64,000 bases of DNA from Sphingomonas sp. HF-S4 (GTDB lineage: Bacteria > Pseudomonadota > Alphaproteobacteria > Sphingomonadales > Sphingomonadaceae). A model generated the notes under the pieces. The model searched no databases and was not told where the DNA came from. It saw nothing but the letters and a program-made list of their open reading frames with translations. Position 1 is the stretch's first letter. Every line of letters starts with the position of its first letter. The translations under genes were made by a program, and so were the position numbers. The stretch is taken from assembly GCF_032911445.1 (NCBI RefSeq), contig NZ_JAWJEJ010000001.1, forward strand, positions 2,232,001 through 2,296,000. Reading direction: 5' to 3'. This document shows positions 1 to 10,216 of the stretch, piece after piece.

Positions 1-916
1 GCTCTTCGACCGCGCCTTCGGCAAACCTGCCGACGCGCTGAATTTCCCACTCCAGCCCGACGCCGGACTGGGCCTTGACCTTGGCGCGGACGTCCTCGCC
101 CAGCGCCTCGATATCGGCCGAGGACGCATTGCCCAGATTGAGCAGGAAATTGCAGTGTTTTTCGCTGACCTGCGCATCGCCTCGCCGCAAGCCGCGGCAG
201 CCGGCGGCGTCGATCAGCGCCCAGGCCTTGTGCCCCTCGGGGTTCTTGAAGGTCGATCCGCCGGTCTTCGAGCGCAGCGGCTGCGATTCCTCGCGCGCGG
301 CGGCAATGCGGTCCATCTCGACCTGGATCGCGGCGGGGTCGCCGGGCCGGCCGCGGAAGGTCGCGCTGACGACGATCGCGCCTGCGGGCAATTCGCTATG
401 GCGATAGGTATAGCCGAGATCCGCGAGCTGCAGCGTCCGGCGCTCGCCGCTGCGCAGCACGACTTCGCACTCGATGAGGATGTCCTTTGTCTCGCGGCCA
501 TAGGCGCCGCCGTTCATCCGCACGAACCCGCCGACGGTGCCGGGGATCGAGCGCAGGAACTCGACGCCGGCGATGCCTGCGTCACGCGCCTTGGAGGAGA
601 CGAGAATGCCTGAGGCGCCGCCGCCACAGCGCAGCGTGGTGGCGTCGAGCTGCTCGACGCCGGCGAATGCCTTGCCGAGGCGGACGACGACGCCGGGCAC
701 GCCGCCGTCGCGGACGATCATGTTCGAGCCGAGGCCGAGGCCCATCACCGGCACCGCGGGATCGAGCGCGTAGAGGAAAGTGGCGAGGTCGTCGGCATCG
801 GCGGGCTCGAACAGCCATTCCGCCGCGCCGCCGCTCTTGAACCACACGAGTGGGGCAAGCGGGGCGGCGTGGGTGAGCTTTCCGCGGACGGGGGGCAAGG
901 CGTAGCAGACGTTCAT
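1..916 (-). CDS. murB: UDP-N-acetylenolpyruvoylglucosamine reductase MurB (3' end cut by window)
   Basis: MurB is a cytoplasmic FAD enzyme that reduces UDP-GlcNAc-enolpyruvate to UDP-MurNAc with NADPH. About 305 codons are visible and no stop is reached, so only the extreme C-terminus is missing. The FAD-binding region shows GLGSNMIVRDGG near residue 60 and a SIPGTVGG-type segment near residue 125. The catalytic serine lies in GGSTFKNPEG near residue 225, as in type II MurB proteins. The ATG at 914-916 is chosen because MNVCYALPPVRGKL leads straight into the family fold. It is the last dcw gene seen here and is separated from the preceding 64-aa gene by an inverted repeat rather than by an overlap. 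Confidence 0.96.
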   Translation of the reverse strand, partial: MNVCYALPPVRGKLTHAAPLAPLVWFKSGGAAEWLFEPADADDLATFLYALDPAVPVMGLGLGSNMIVRDGGVPGVVVRLGKAFAGVEQLDATTLRCGGGASGILVSSKARDAGIAGVEFLRSIPGTVGGFVRMNGGAYGRETKDILIECEVVLRSGERRTLQLADLGYTYRHSELPAGAIVVSATFRGRPGDPAAIQVEMDRIAAAREESQPLRSKTGGSTFKNPEGHKAWALIDAAGCRGLRRGDAQVSEKHCNFLLNLGNASSADIEALGEDVRAKVKAQSGVGLEWEIQRVGRFAEGAVEE

Positions 917-918
917 AG

Positions 919-1023
919 CCCCTCCCCTTCAGGGGAGGGGTTGGGGTGGGACCTCCCCACGGGCGATTGGTCTCGGTGAGACAACGAGGCCCCACCCCCA
1001 ACCCCTCCCCTGAAGGGGAGGGG
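919..1023. repeat. Near-perfect 32-33 bp inverted repeat pair inside the dcw operon
   Basis: The left arm (919-950) and right arm (991-1023) are reverse complements apart from one extra C, and are separated by about 40 bases. Each arm also carries its own small palindrome of the form CCCCTCCCCT-GA-AGGGGAGGGG. Variants of the same GC-rich unit occur at 36015, 47851, 50317 and 53228. It lies between the 64-aa gene and murB, where the other cluster junctions overlap. It could form a long stem in mRNA. Read as a dispersed sphingomonad-type palindromic element by inference. Confidence 0.85.
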
Positions 1024-1043
1024 CTTAGAGCAGAAGCATTCGC

Positions 1044-1238
1044 TCACTTCCAGCCCCACAGCTTGGCCCATTGCTTCCACGCTTCGAGGTTGGCCTCGGC
1101 TGCTTTCTGCCCGGCTTCCTGCAACGCGGTCATCTGCTTGCCGGCGCCCAGCATCTTCTGCGCCGCGTCCATCTGCGCCTTTTGCGCGCGGAGGATCTCC
1201 CGCTGCATCTCGACGGCGGTGGAGAACCAGTCGCTCAT
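1044..1238 (-). CDS. Small helical protein of unknown function in the dcw cluster (64 aa)
   Basis: The product is 64 aa, starts [16 protein letters not shown] and ends KLWGWK. It is almost wholly amphipathic helix, rich in Ala, Gln, Lys and Met, with several Trp residues near the ends. The composition recalls phasin-type or membrane-surface helices, but there is no family match I can name. Its ATG overlaps the murC stop (ATGA at 1235-1238), so it is very likely co-translated with murC. Position and coupling support a real gene, possibly an accessory to cell wall synthesis. That role is inference from context only. Confidence 0.7.
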   Translation of the reverse strand: MSDWFSTAVEMQREILRAQKAQMDAAQKMLGAGKQMTALQEAGQKAAEANLEAWKQWAKLWGWK

Positions 1239-2653
1239 GCCGGCACGCCCTGCCGCGCCGCCTCAATCGCAGGGGCGAGCCCAGCTGCCCATTTGGTGAT
1301 GTCGCCCGCGCCGAGGCACACGACCATGTCTCCCGGCACGGTGACTTCGGCGAGCCGCTGTGCCAGCGCATCGGCGTCGGCGATGGCGTCGGCCGAGCGG
1401 TGCCCGCGGCGGCGGATGCCGTCGACCAAAGCCTCGGCATGCACGCCCTCGCGCGGCTCCTCGCCCGCAGCATAGACCGGGGTGACCAGCACCATGTCGG
1501 CGTCGTTGAACGCCTGGGCGAAGTCGTCCATCAGGTTTTCGAGGCGTGAATATCGGTGTGGCTGTACCACCGCGATCACCCTGCCCTCGGCGCTCTCGCG
1601 CGCGGCGGCGAGCACCGCGCGGATCTCGACCGGGTGGTGTCCGTAATCGTCGATCACCGTCACCCCCTGGGTCTCGCCGACCTTGGTGAAGCGGCGCTTG
1701 ACCCCGCCGAAGCGCGCAAAGCCCTTCTGGATCGTCACGTCGGGGATGCCGAGCTCGAGCGCGACGCCGATCGCGGCGAGCGCGTTCTGGACGTTGTGAC
1801 GGCCGGGCATCGGCAGCTCGATATTCTCGATCGAACGCACGGTGCCGTCGCGGTTGCGGATGATCGCCTCGAAACGGTTGCCGCCCGAATGCGGGGTTAC
1901 GTTGACGCCCCGGACGTCGGCCGAGGCGGCGAAGCCGTAGGTGATAATCCGGCGATCGCGGACCCGCGGGATGATCGCCTGGACTTCGGGATGATCGAGG
2001 CAGAGCAAGGCCGCGCCATAGAAGGGCACGTTCTCGACGAACTCGACATAGGCGTCCTTGGCGCGGTCGAAGCTGCCATAGTGATCGAGATGCTCGGGAT
2101 CGATATTGGTCACCACCGCGATCGTGCCGTCGAGGCGAAGGAAGCTGCCGTCGCTCTCATCGGCCTCGACCACCATCCAGTCGCTGTCACCCAATCGGGC
2201 GTTCGAGCCGTACTGGTTGATGATCCCGCCGTTGATCACGGTGGGATCGACCCCACCCGCGTCGAGCAGCGCGGCGATCATAGAGGTGGTCGTGGTCTTG
2301 CCGTGGGTGCCCGCGACGGCGACGGTGGACTTCAGGCGCATCAGCTCGGCAAGCATCTCGGCGCGGCGCACCACGGGGACGCGGTGCTGGTACGCAGCCT
2401 CGACCTCGGGATTGGTGCGCACGATCGCGGTCGAGACCACGACCACGGCCGCATCGCCGATATTCTCTGCCTTGTGGCCGATCTCGATCGCGATGCCGCG
2501 GTCGCGCAGCCCCTGGACGACATAGCCCTCGGCGACGTCCGAGCCCTGCACCTTGTAGCCGAGATTGTGCATCACTTCGGCGATGCCGGACATGCCGATG
2601 CCGCCGATCCCGACGAAATGGATCGTGCCGATGTCGGTTGCGACACCCTTCAT
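1235..2653 (-). CDS. murC: UDP-N-acetylmuramate--L-alanine ligase MurC
   Basis: MurC adds L-Ala to UDP-MurNAc using ATP in the cytoplasm, the first step of the stem peptide. At 472 aa it has the usual family length. It shows the N-terminal glycine-rich UDP-binding loop ([11 protein letters not shown], residues 13-23), the ATP loop GTHGKTTT (115-122), EADESDGSF (163-171) and [11 protein letters not shown] (183-193), typical of Mur ligases. Its ATG overlaps the murG stop as ATGA (2650-2653), and its own stop overlaps the next small gene. Confidence 0.98.
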   Translation of the reverse strand: MKGVATDIGTIHFVGIGGIGMSGIAEVMHNLGYKVQGSDVAEGYVVQGLRDRGIAIEIGHKAENIGDAAVVVVSTAIVRTNPEVEAAYQHRVPVVRRAEMLAELMRLKSTVAVAGTHGKTTTTSMIAALLDAGGVDPTVINGGIINQYGSNARLGDSDWMVVEADESDGSFLRLDGTIAVVTNIDPEHLDHYGSFDRAKDAYVEFVENVPFYGAALLCLDHPEVQAIIPRVRDRRIITYGFAASADVRGVNVTPHSGGNRFEAIIRNRDGTVRSIENIELPMPGRHNVQNALAAIGVALELGIPDVTIQKGFARFGGVKRRFTKVGETQGVTVIDDYGHHPVEIRAVLAAARESAEGRVIAVVQPHRYSRLENLMDDFAQAFNDADMVLVTPVYAAGEEPREGVHAEALVDGIRRRGHRSADAIADADALAQRLAEVTVPGDMVVCLGAGDITKWAAGLAPAIEAARQGVPA

Positions 2654-3801
2654 GCGTGGGCGAGCCTTCCCTGGATGGCCGCACGGCGCACCTTGATCGG
2701 CGCCGTGGGAGCGTGAATCGATTCGACGAGATCGGCGAGGTCGCTCGCCGCGTGCGGACGACCGACACTCTTGGCGCGGGTCGCAGCGTTTTCGAGGCCC
2801 TGGGCGTCGAGCCCGAGCTTCTGGATCTGCTTGGCGAGCTCGGTCGCAGTGAAGTTGCGCTGCGAAATGGTGCGCGCGCCGCCGACATTGGTGACTTCGC
2901 GCGCATTGGCGGTCTGGTGATCATCGGTCGCGCTGGGCAGCGGCACGAGGATCGCCGGGCGGCCTGCCGCGGTCAGCTCGGCGATCGTCGAGGCGCCGGC
3001 GCGGGCGATGACGATATGCGCCCAAGCCAACGCCTCGGGCATATCGGTGATGTAGGTCGAGACGTCGGCGGGGATGCCGTGCGCCTGATACTTGGCGCGG
3101 ACGGCGTCGATATCCTCGATGCGTGCCTGGTGGGTGACCTGCAGCCGGCGGCGGAAATGCACCGGGAGCAAGGCGAGCCCATCGGGGACGACCTTGCTCA
3201 GCACCGTCGCGCCCTGGCTGCCGCCCGTGACGAGGACGCGGAAGATGCCATCCTCGTCGAGCACGGGATAGGGCCGTTCGCGAAGATCGAGCACCGCCTC
3301 GCGGACCGGATTGCCGATGAGGTGCGTCTTGGCGTCCCAGCGCGGCTTCATTCGCTCGACGGCGTCATAGGAAGTGGCGATCGCGCTCACCCGCCCGGCG
3401 ACGAAGCGGTTGACCCGGCCAAGCACGGCGTTCTGCTCGTGGATCACCGTCGGCACGCCGGCGCGGAACGCGGCGAGCAGGGTCGGCAATGCGGGATAGC
3501 CGCCGAAGCCGATCACCGCCGCGGGACGCAGTTCCTTGAACAGGCGCAGCGCCATCGATCGTCCCGCCATGATACGCCCGGCCGCACGGATATAGCCGAG
3601 CGGCCCACCACCCAGCCGACCGGCGGGCAGCACATGCGTGTCGATTCCCTCGAACAGTCCTGGGAAACGCACCCCGCGATCGTCGCTGACCAGCGCGACC
3701 TTGTGCCCCCTTCTGGCCAGCTCCGCCGCCAGCGCCGCCGCGGGGACCATGTGCCCCCCGGTCCCGCCTGCTGCCAGAACATAGCTCCGCGACTTCGTCA
3801 T
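2650..3801 (-). CDS. murG: UDP-GlcNAc--undecaprenyl-PP-MurNAc-pentapeptide GlcNAc transferase MurG
   Basis: MurG transfers GlcNAc to lipid I, making lipid II on the inner face of the inner membrane (GT28 family). The product is 383 aa. The N-terminal [10 protein letters not shown] loop (12-21), [22 protein letters not shown], the C-domain GGSQGA and the donor-binding [10 protein letters not shown] are all present. The ATG at 3799-3801 overlaps the ftsW stop (ATGA), which fixes the start although the frame stays open upstream. The C-terminus carries a short basic tail after the fold. Confidence 0.98.
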   Translation of the reverse strand: MTKSRSYVLAAGGTGGHMVPAAALAAELARRGHKVALVSDDRGVRFPGLFEGIDTHVLPAGRLGGGPLGYIRAAGRIMAGRSMALRLFKELRPAAVIGFGGYPALPTLLAAFRAGVPTVIHEQNAVLGRVNRFVAGRVSAIATSYDAVERMKPRWDAKTHLIGNPVREAVLDLRERPYPVLDEDGIFRVLVTGGSQGATVLSKVVPDGLALLPVHFRRRLQVTHQARIEDIDAVRAKYQAHGIPADVSTYITDMPEALAWAHIVIARAGASTIAELTAAGRPAILVPLPSATDDHQTANAREVTNVGGARTISQRNFTATELAKQIQKLGLDAQGLENAATRAKSVGRPHAASDLADLVESIHAPTAPIKVRRAAIQGRLAHA

Positions 3802-5030
3802 CCCTTGCTCCACCGACCCGTATATGGCGAGCGCTTCAGATACGGGTTTCGGCGCGTGAAGGCGAGCAGCAACCCGTATCCGATCGACAGCGCGATCATC
3901 GACGACCCGCCATAGCTGATGAAGGGCAAGGTCATGCCCTTCGAAGGCGCGATGCCGGTGTTGACCGCCATGTTGATCAGCGCCTGGACACCGAACTGCG
4001 CGGCGAGGCCCGAGGCGGCGAGCAGGCGGAAGGCGTCCTCCTCGTCGAGCATCTTCATGAACACGCGGATGACGATCGCCGCATAGAGTATGACGATCAC
4101 TGCGCACGAGATCAGCCCGAACTCCTCGCCGATCACCGAGAAGATATAGTCGGTATGCGCCTCGGGCAGCTTGAACTTGACCTGGCCGCTGCCCGGGCCG
4201 GTGCCGGTAAGGCCGCCAGCGCTCAGCGTCTGGTGCGCCATGTCGACCTGGTAGCGGTCGGCGAGCGCGGCTTCCTTGGTGGGGAAGAGGAAATTGTCGA
4301 TGCGGGTGCGCGCGGTGCTGTAGAACAGATACGCCGCGACCACGCCGCCGATGGCGAGGCCGAACAGGCTCGCGATCGCGACCGCCGAGATCCCCGAAAT
4401 GGTCAGCAGGATCAGCCAAACGATCCCGAAAACCATCGTCTGGCCGAAATCGGGCTGGAGCATCAGCAGCACGGCGATCACCGCAGTCATCCCGCCGGTG
4501 ATGAATAGCACGGGCAGTTCGGGATCCTTGGCGCGGAACGACAGCATCCACGCGGTCGCAACGATGAAAAAGGGTTTCAGGAACTCGGAGGGCTGTAGAT
4601 CGGAGACGCCGAGATCGAGCCAGCGCCGCGCGCCGTTAGTCTCCGAGCCGAGGATCGGCACCAGCACGAGCAGCAGCAGGAAGAACGCCGCACCGGCCAA
4701 GGCGAGCCGCCGCGCCAGGGTGACCGGCAGCATCGACACGAAGATCAGCACCGGCACCGACAGGCATACCCACATCAGCTGGCGCCAGAAATAATACATC
4801 GGCTGGACGATATGGGTGGCGTCCGAATAGCGCTTGGCGGTCGCCGGCGAAGCGGCGGCCACCGCGACGAGGCCGATCGCGATCAGCAGCATCGCGAGCA
4901 GCAGCAGCATGCGATCGACTTCCCAGAACCACATGCCGGCGCGCGTCGTGTTGGCGCGGCCGAGCTGCTTGCTCACCCGGCGGCGGACATCGCCATTGGT
5001 CTTCTCGGGTTCGGGGACGACGTCGTTCAC
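3798..5030 (-). CDS. ftsW: Division SEDS glycosyltransferase FtsW
   Basis: FtsW is the SEDS peptidoglycan polymerase of the divisome and works with FtsI. The 410-aa protein has about ten membrane segments after a roughly 35-residue cytoplasmic N-terminus. Family signatures are NGARRWLDLG with LQPSEFLKP, LQPDFGQ, the extracytoplasmic loop LPEAHTDYIFSVIGEE, and PFISYGGSS near the C-terminus. The start is a GTG at 5028-5030 that overlaps the murD stop (GTGA). The end overlaps murG by 4 bases. Confidence 0.97.
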   Translation of the reverse strand: MNDVVPEPEKTNGDVRRRVSKQLGRANTTRAGMWFWEVDRMLLLLAMLLIAIGLVAVAAASPATAKRYSDATHIVQPMYYFWRQLMWVCLSVPVLIFVSMLPVTLARRLALAGAAFFLLLLVLVPILGSETNGARRWLDLGVSDLQPSEFLKPFFIVATAWMLSFRAKDPELPVLFITGGMTAVIAVLLMLQPDFGQTMVFGIVWLILLTISGISAVAIASLFGLAIGGVVAAYLFYSTARTRIDNFLFPTKEAALADRYQVDMAHQTLSAGGLTGTGPGSGQVKFKLPEAHTDYIFSVIGEEFGLISCAVIVILYAAIVIRVFMKMLDEEDAFRLLAASGLAAQFGVQALINMAVNTGIAPSKGMTLPFISYGGSSMIALSIGYGLLLAFTRRNPYLKRSPYTGRWSKG

Positions 5031-6364
5031 CCGAGCGCCTCCACGGCGTCGCGAAAGGCCTGGCCGCGCGCCTCATAGTCCTTGAACTGGTCGAACGAGG
5101 CGCAGGCGGGAGACAGCAGCACGGTCTCGCCGGGCTGGGCGTTGGCGGCGGCGGACCGGACCGCGGCGTCGAGCGTGCCCGAGCGCTCGACCGGCATCTC
5201 GCCCTCGAGCAGGCAGGCGAACAACTCGCCCGCATCGCCGATCGTATAGGCGTGGACGACATGCCCGAAGCCGGGGCGGCATGCCTCCAGGCTGTCGGTC
5301 TTGGCGAGCCCGCCGAGGATCCAGTGGACGCGCGGATAGGCCGACAGCGCCGGAGTGGTGGAATCGGCGTTGGTCGCCTTGCTGTCGTTGACGAACAGCA
5401 CGCCGTTGCGGCTGGCGACGCGCTCCATCCGGTGCGGAAGGCCGGGGAAGGTTTCGAGGCCCTTGTCGATCGCAGGCCTGTCGATGCCGAGCGCTTCGCA
5501 CGCGGCGATCGCAGCGAGCGCGTTCTGGGCGTTGTGCTGGCCCTGGAGCGCAGGCCAGCGCGACTGATCCATGCAGACGCCGGGGGCGATCCTGGTGATG
5601 TCCTCGGAACGGCCGGTTGTGGCGATCTGGCGGGCGATGGCGGCGGAGGGTTCGTCGCCGATGCCGATCACCGCGGCATGGCCGGCCGACTGCATTTCGA
5701 ACAGCCGCGCCTTGGAGGCGGCATAGCCTGCGAAACCCTCATAGCGGTCCAGATGATCCGGGGTGAGGTTGAGCAGCACCGCAACGTCACAGTCGAGGCG
5801 GTAGGTCAGGTCGATCTGGTAGCTCGACAGCTCAAGGACATAGACGCCGCCCTCGGGGAGCGGATCGCGGCCGAGGATCGGCAGGCCGATATTGCCGCCG
5901 GCGAGGCTCGGCAGCCCGGCGGTGCGCACGATATGGTCGATCAGCGCAGTGGTGGTCGACTTGCCGTTGGTGCCGGTGATGCCGACCACCTTGTGCGGCG
6001 GGAGTTCGGCGCGCGCCTGGGCGAACAGCTCGATATCGCCGATGACGGGCACGCCATATTTCGCGGCCTTTTCCACAACGGGATGCCGGTTCAGCGGAAC
6101 ACCGGGCGAAACGACGACCGCGTCGAAGCCACTCAAATCGACGGGAAACGACACCCAGTCCTTGGTTGTAAAGCCAGGTTCGGTGTCGAGCTCTAGACGA
6201 TCGGCCTTGAGCTGCTCCCACACGGAACGTTGCGCAGCCTCGTTATCGTCCCAGCCGAGCACGCTCGCCCCGCTCGCTACCAGCGCGCGCACCGTCGCCG
6301 CACCCGACCGCGCAAGCCCGAGCACCGCATAGCGTTTGCCGCGCCAGGCCGTACTCGTGATCAC
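5027..6364 (-). CDS. murD: UDP-N-acetylmuramoylalanine--D-glutamate ligase MurD
   Basis: MurD adds D-Glu to UDP-MurNAc-L-Ala. The protein is 445 aa, with the N-terminal nucleotide fold ([15 protein letters not shown]), the ATP loop [24 protein letters not shown], and the C-domain [13 protein letters not shown]. The GTG at 6362-6364 overlaps the mraY stop (GTGA) and gives the normal length. The frame is open further upstream through mraY, but that extension is not coding in this frame. Confidence 0.97.
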   Translation of the reverse strand: MITSTAWRGKRYAVLGLARSGAATVRALVASGASVLGWDDNEAAQRSVWEQLKADRLELDTEPGFTTKDWVSFPVDLSGFDAVVVSPGVPLNRHPVVEKAAKYGVPVIGDIELFAQARAELPPHKVVGITGTNGKSTTTALIDHIVRTAGLPSLAGGNIGLPILGRDPLPEGGVYVLELSSYQIDLTYRLDCDVAVLLNLTPDHLDRYEGFAGYAASKARLFEMQSAGHAAVIGIGDEPSAAIARQIATTGRSEDITRIAPGVCMDQSRWPALQGQHNAQNALAAIAACEALGIDRPAIDKGLETFPGLPHRMERVASRNGVLFVNDSKATNADSTTPALSAYPRVHWILGGLAKTDSLEACRPGFGHVVHAYTIGDAGELFACLLEGEMPVERSGTLDAAVRSAAANAQPGETVLLSPACASFDQFKDYEARGQAFRDAVEALG

Positions 6365-7431
6365 CGCAGCTTCAGCGTTGCGAGCCCCGCCAGCGCCAGC
6401 ACGAACGCGATGATCCAAAAGCGGATGACGACGGTCGGCTCGGACCAGCCGAGCTGTTCGAAATGGTGGTGGATCGGCGCCATCTTGAAGACGCGCTTGC
6501 CGGTGCGCTTGAAGAAGAAAACCTGGATGATAACGCTGAGCGCCTCGACGACGAACAGTCCGCCGATGATGCCGAGCACCAGCTCGTGCTGCGACGACAC
6601 CGCGATCGCACCGAGCGCGCCGCCCAAAGCGAGGCTGCCGGTATCGCCCATGAACACTGCCGCCGGGGGCGCGTTGAACCACAGGAATGCCAGCCCCGCG
6701 CCGATCATCGCGCCGCACAATATGGCCAGGTCGCCCGCACCCGGCACGTGCGGAATACCGAGATAGGTCGCGAACACCTTGTTGCCCGCCAGATACGCGA
6801 TCAGCATGAACGCCATCGAGGCGATCACCACCGGCATCGTCGCGAGCCCGTCGAGCCCGTCGGTCAGGTTCACCGCATTGCCGAACGCGACGATCGTGAA
6901 GGCGGCGAAGGGGATGTAGAGCCAGCCGAGATCGGGGTGGATCCAGCTAAAGAAGGGCACGTAGAGCTGGGTGCCGGTCTGCGCGATGATCACCCAGCTC
7001 GCAATCCCGGCGATGGCGAATTCGGCGAGCAGGCGCACCTTGCCCGATACGCCCGCGGTGCTCGCCTTCCGCACCTTGTCGTAATCGTCGAGGAAGCCGA
7101 TCGCGCCGAAGCCGAAGGTGACGAACATACATGCCCAGACGAGGGGGTTGGCGAGGTTCATCCACAGGAACAGCGAGATCATCAGGCTGGTGAGGATCAT
7201 CAGCCCGCCCATCGTCGGCGTGCCGCGCTTGGCGAGGTGCGTCTGCGGGCCGTCGCTGCGGATCGGCTGTCCCTTGCCCTGACGAACGCGCAGCCAGCCG
7301 ATGAACCTGGGCCCGATGATCAGCCCGAGCAGCAGCGCGGTCGCCACCGCGGCGCCGGTGCGGAACGACAGGTAGCGGATGAGATTGAGGATGCCGGGGA
7401 AGCCCAGCTGTTCCGCGATCCAGTAGAGCAT
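6361..7431 (-). CDS. mraY: Phospho-MurNAc-pentapeptide translocase MraY
   Basis: MraY joins phospho-MurNAc-pentapeptide to undecaprenyl phosphate, giving lipid I. The 356-aa protein has about ten membrane helices. Diagnostic cytoplasmic-loop motifs are GTPTMGG, the Asp-rich [18 protein letters not shown] and APIHHHFE. The ATG at 7429-7431 shares one base with the murF stop (TAATG), and its TGA overlaps the GTG of murD. Confidence 0.98.
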   Translation of the reverse strand: MLYWIAEQLGFPGILNLIRYLSFRTGAAVATALLLGLIIGPRFIGWLRVRQGKGQPIRSDGPQTHLAKRGTPTMGGLMILTSLMISLFLWMNLANPLVWACMFVTFGFGAIGFLDDYDKVRKASTAGVSGKVRLLAEFAIAGIASWVIIAQTGTQLYVPFFSWIHPDLGWLYIPFAAFTIVAFGNAVNLTDGLDGLATMPVVIASMAFMLIAYLAGNKVFATYLGIPHVPGAGDLAILCGAMIGAGLAFLWFNAPPAAVFMGDTGSLALGGALGAIAVSSQHELVLGIIGGLFVVEALSVIIQVFFFKRTGKRVFKMAPIHHHFEQLGWSEPTVVIRFWIIAFVLALAGLATLKLR

Positions 7432-8813
7432 TAGGCCATCGCCCTTTCCGCCAATGCCGCCACGACCGTCGAGAGACGCACGCCGTTAGAGCCTTTTACG
7501 AGGACCGCATCGCCCGGCGCCAGCACGGCGTTCAGCCGTTCGCGCGCGGTTGCGGCGTCGGGCACATGGACGAATTCGACCCTGCCCTCAAGCGCCTTTG
7601 CGAGCGTGCGCATCGCATCGCCGACGAGGATCGCATGCTCGACGCCGGCCGCGACGATCGGTTCGGCGAGTTCGGCGTGGAAGGCGTTCGAATGGTCGCC
7701 GAGCTCGCGCATCTCGCCAAGCACGGCGAGCTTGCGCCCCGGCTCGTGCGCGAGCACCGCCAGCGTCGCGCGCATCGAGGCGGGATTGGCGTTGTAGCTC
7801 TCGTCGATCACCAGCGCCTCGCCGCCTGGCAGTTGCGCCAGGAAGCGCTGTCCGCGGCCGGCAAGCCCGCCCATCTCGGCGAGCGCGAGGCCCGCCATTT
7901 CGAGATCGCCGCCGACGGCATCGACCGCAGCGAGGATCGCCATCGCGTTGGATACCCAATGCTCGCCCGGCTGCGAGAGCGTGAAGCTCAGCTCGCGGGC
8001 ATCGAAGCGCGCCGTGACGAAGGTGCCGCCGGTGCGGACGCGCATGCGCTCGACCGCACGAAAATCGGCGCCGTCGTGGAGGCCGAAAGTGACGATGCGG
8101 CCGGCATGCGGCCTGGCGGCGGCAATAAGCCGTTCGCGGTGCGGGCTATCGAATGGGATGATCGCCGTGCCGCCGGGCTCGAGACCCTGAAAGATCTCGC
8201 CCTTGGCGTCGGCGATCGCCTCCTCGCTGGCGAAGAAGCCCATATGCGCCGGGGCGATTGTGGTGACGAGCGCGACGTGGGGGCGGACGAGCCGGGTCAG
8301 CTGGGCAAGTTCGCCGGCGTGGTTCATCCCCATCTCGAACACGCCGAAGCGGGTGTCGCGCGGCATGCGGGCGAGGCTGAGTGGCACGCCGGTATGGTTG
8401 TTGTAGCTCTTGACCGAGCGGTGCGCGCAGCCGGGATCGCTGCGGTCGAGAGCGGCGAACAGCGCTTCCTTGGTGCCGGTCTTGCCGACCGATCCGGTGA
8501 CGCCGACCACCTTGCCCGCCATGCGCGCGCGCGATGCCCTGCCCAGCGCATCGAGCGCGGCAGTGGTGTCATCGACGCGGACATTAGGGTGCGCGGTGTC
8601 TCGGGAAACCACCGCGCCGGCCGCACCCTGCGCGAAGGCCTGGTCGAGGAAGCGATGGCCGTCGGTGGTCTCGCCGCCGAGCGCGAGGAACAGATCGCCG
8701 GGGCCGACTTCGCGCGAGTCGAAGGTGACGCCCGATACCGTGAATTCAGTTGAAGCGAGTCCGCCGGTGGCAGAGGCGATCTCGCCTGAAGTCCAGAGGG
8801 TCACGCCGCGCAT
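7431..8813 (-). CDS. murF: UDP-MurNAc-tripeptide--D-alanyl-D-alanine ligase MurF
   Basis: MurF attaches D-Ala-D-Ala, completing the UDP-MurNAc-pentapeptide. The 460-aa protein has the N-terminal UDP-binding domain ([17 protein letters not shown], residues 29-45), the ATP loop [13 protein letters not shown] near residue 105, the [10 protein letters not shown] motif and the C-domain [12 protein letters not shown]. It starts 13 bases inside murE, the longest overlap in the cluster. Confidence 0.97.
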   Translation of the reverse strand: MRGVTLWTSGEIASATGGLASTEFTVSGVTFDSREVGPGDLFLALGGETTDGHRFLDQAFAQGAAGAVVSRDTAHPNVRVDDTTAALDALGRASRARMAGKVVGVTGSVGKTGTKEALFAALDRSDPGCAHRSVKSYNNHTGVPLSLARMPRDTRFGVFEMGMNHAGELAQLTRLVRPHVALVTTIAPAHMGFFASEEAIADAKGEIFQGLEPGGTAIIPFDSPHRERLIAAARPHAGRIVTFGLHDGADFRAVERMRVRTGGTFVTARFDARELSFTLSQPGEHWVSNAMAILAAVDAVGGDLEMAGLALAEMGGLAGRGQRFLAQLPGGEALVIDESYNANPASMRATLAVLAHEPGRKLAVLGEMRELGDHSNAFHAELAEPIVAAGVEHAILVGDAMRTLAKALEGRVEFVHVPDAATARERLNAVLAPGDAVLVKGSNGVRLSTVVAALAERAMA

Positions 8814-10216
8814 TCCCGCGCCACACTGACATCGTCGAACGGCAGCACCCTGTCCCCGACAATCTGTCCCTGCTCGTGCCCCTTGCCGGCGATCAGGACG
8901 ATGTCCTCCGCCCCCGCCATCTGCACCGCCGCGGCAATGGCCTCGCGGCGGCCGCCGATCTCGGTCGCGTCGGGGGCGCCCTTCAATACTTCGGCGCGGA
9001 TCGCGGCCGGGTCTTCGTTGCGCGGATTGTCGTCGGTGACGATCACCACATCGGCGCCCGCCGCGGCGGCCTGCCCCATCGGCTCGCGCTTGCCGGGGTC
9101 GCGGTCGCCACCGGCACCCAGGACGAGGATGAGCCTGCCGGTGGTGTGCGGCTTGAGCGCGGCGATCGCCGCCTCGATCGCGTCGGGGGTGTGGGCATAG
9201 TCGACATAGACCGGCGCGCCCGCGCGCGTGATCACCGCGCGCTCGAGCCGGCCGCGCACCGGCTGGAGCCGCGCGAGATTGGCGATCGTACTGGCCACGT
9301 CGCCGCCCGTGGCGATGACGAGGCCCGCCGCGGTCAGCGCGTTCGCCGCCTGGTAGGCGCCGATCAGCGGAAGCATCACCTTGTGCGTGGCACCCTCGGC
9401 CTCGATCACCAGTCCCTGCCCCAGCAAGGTCGGATCGCGCTCGACGAGCTTGAGCGTCTCGCCATGTTCGCCGACGGTGATCAGCCGGTTGCCGCGCATC
9501 CGGGCGAGTTCCTCGACCCGCATCGCATGCGGATCGTCGGCCCAGACCACCGCGGCGCCGTCCATATCGAGGACATCGGCGAACAGGCGGAGCTTGGCAT
9601 GGAAATAGGTCGCCATGTCGCCATGATAATCGAGATGGTCGCGGCTGAGATTGGTGAAGGCGGCGGCGCGGACCGGCAGGCCTTCGGTTCGATATTGCGA
9701 AAGCCCGTGCGACGAGGCCTCGAACGCGACATGCGTCACGCCTTCGCGCGCCAGCCCCGCGACGTTGGCGAGGAAGGTGACGACGTCGGGCGTGGTCAGT
9801 CCGGTCGAGACGGTGTCGTCGGACGTGGTGACCCCGAGCGTGCCGATCGACGCGGCATGCTGCCCCGCCATCCGCCAGAGCTGGCGCGTCATCTCGACCG
9901 TCGAAGTCTTGCCGTTAGTGCCGGTGACCGCCACCGCCGTGCCGGGGAATGGCGCGAAGAACTTTGCAGCGAGGCGCGCAAAGCGCTCGCGCGGGTTGAC
10001 GTCGGCGATGTGGAGCGCGCCCTCCACCACGGCCTCGGGCCGCGCGACGATCGCGACGGCGCCCGCCTTCACCGCGGCGGGAATGAAGTCCTCGCCATTG
10101 ACCCGCGCGCCTTCGAACGCCCCGAAGATCGTTCCGGGAGCAACCTTGCGATGGTCGATCGCGAAACCCGTAACCGCGGCAGCCTCTTCCCCGCCGGTCA
10201 GTGCGCCCAGCCTCAT
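8801..10216 (-). CDS. murE: UDP-MurNAc-L-Ala-D-Glu--2,6-diaminopimelate ligase MurE
   Basis: MurE adds the third stem-peptide residue. The 471-aa protein has the ATP loop VTGTNGKTSTVE, NLSRDHLDYHG, VDYAHTPDAIEAA and VTDDNPRNEDP. The DNPR motif marks the meso-diaminopimelate-adding type, as expected for a Gram-negative. The ATG at 10214-10216 overlaps the ftsI stop (ATGA), and its 3' end overlaps murF by 13 bases. Confidence 0.97.
   Translation of the reverse strand: MRLGALTGGEEAAAVTGFAIDHRKVAPGTIFGAFEGARVNGEDFIPAAVKAGAVAIVARPEAVVEGALHIADVNPRERFARLAAKFFAPFPGTAVAVTGTNGKTSTVEMTRQLWRMAGQHAASIGTLGVTTSDDTVSTGLTTPDVVTFLANVAGLAREGVTHVAFEASSHGLSQYRTEGLPVRAAAFTNLSRDHLDYHGDMATYFHAKLRLFADVLDMDGAAVVWADDPHAMRVEELARMRGNRLITVGEHGETLKLVERDPTLLGQGLVIEAEGATHKVMLPLIGAYQAANALTAAGLVIATGGDVASTIANLARLQPVRGRLERAVITRAGAPVYVDYAHTPDAIEAAIAALKPHTTGRLILVLGAGGDRDPGKREPMGQAAAAGADVVIVTDDNPRNEDPAAIRAEVLKGAPDATEIGGRREAIAAAVQMAGAEDIVLIAGKGHEQGQIVGDRVLPFDDVSVARECAA

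Noticed and set aside
1556..2716. 386-residue plus-strand frame
   Set aside because: Antisense to murC, with repetitive Asp/His/Ala composition and no motif.
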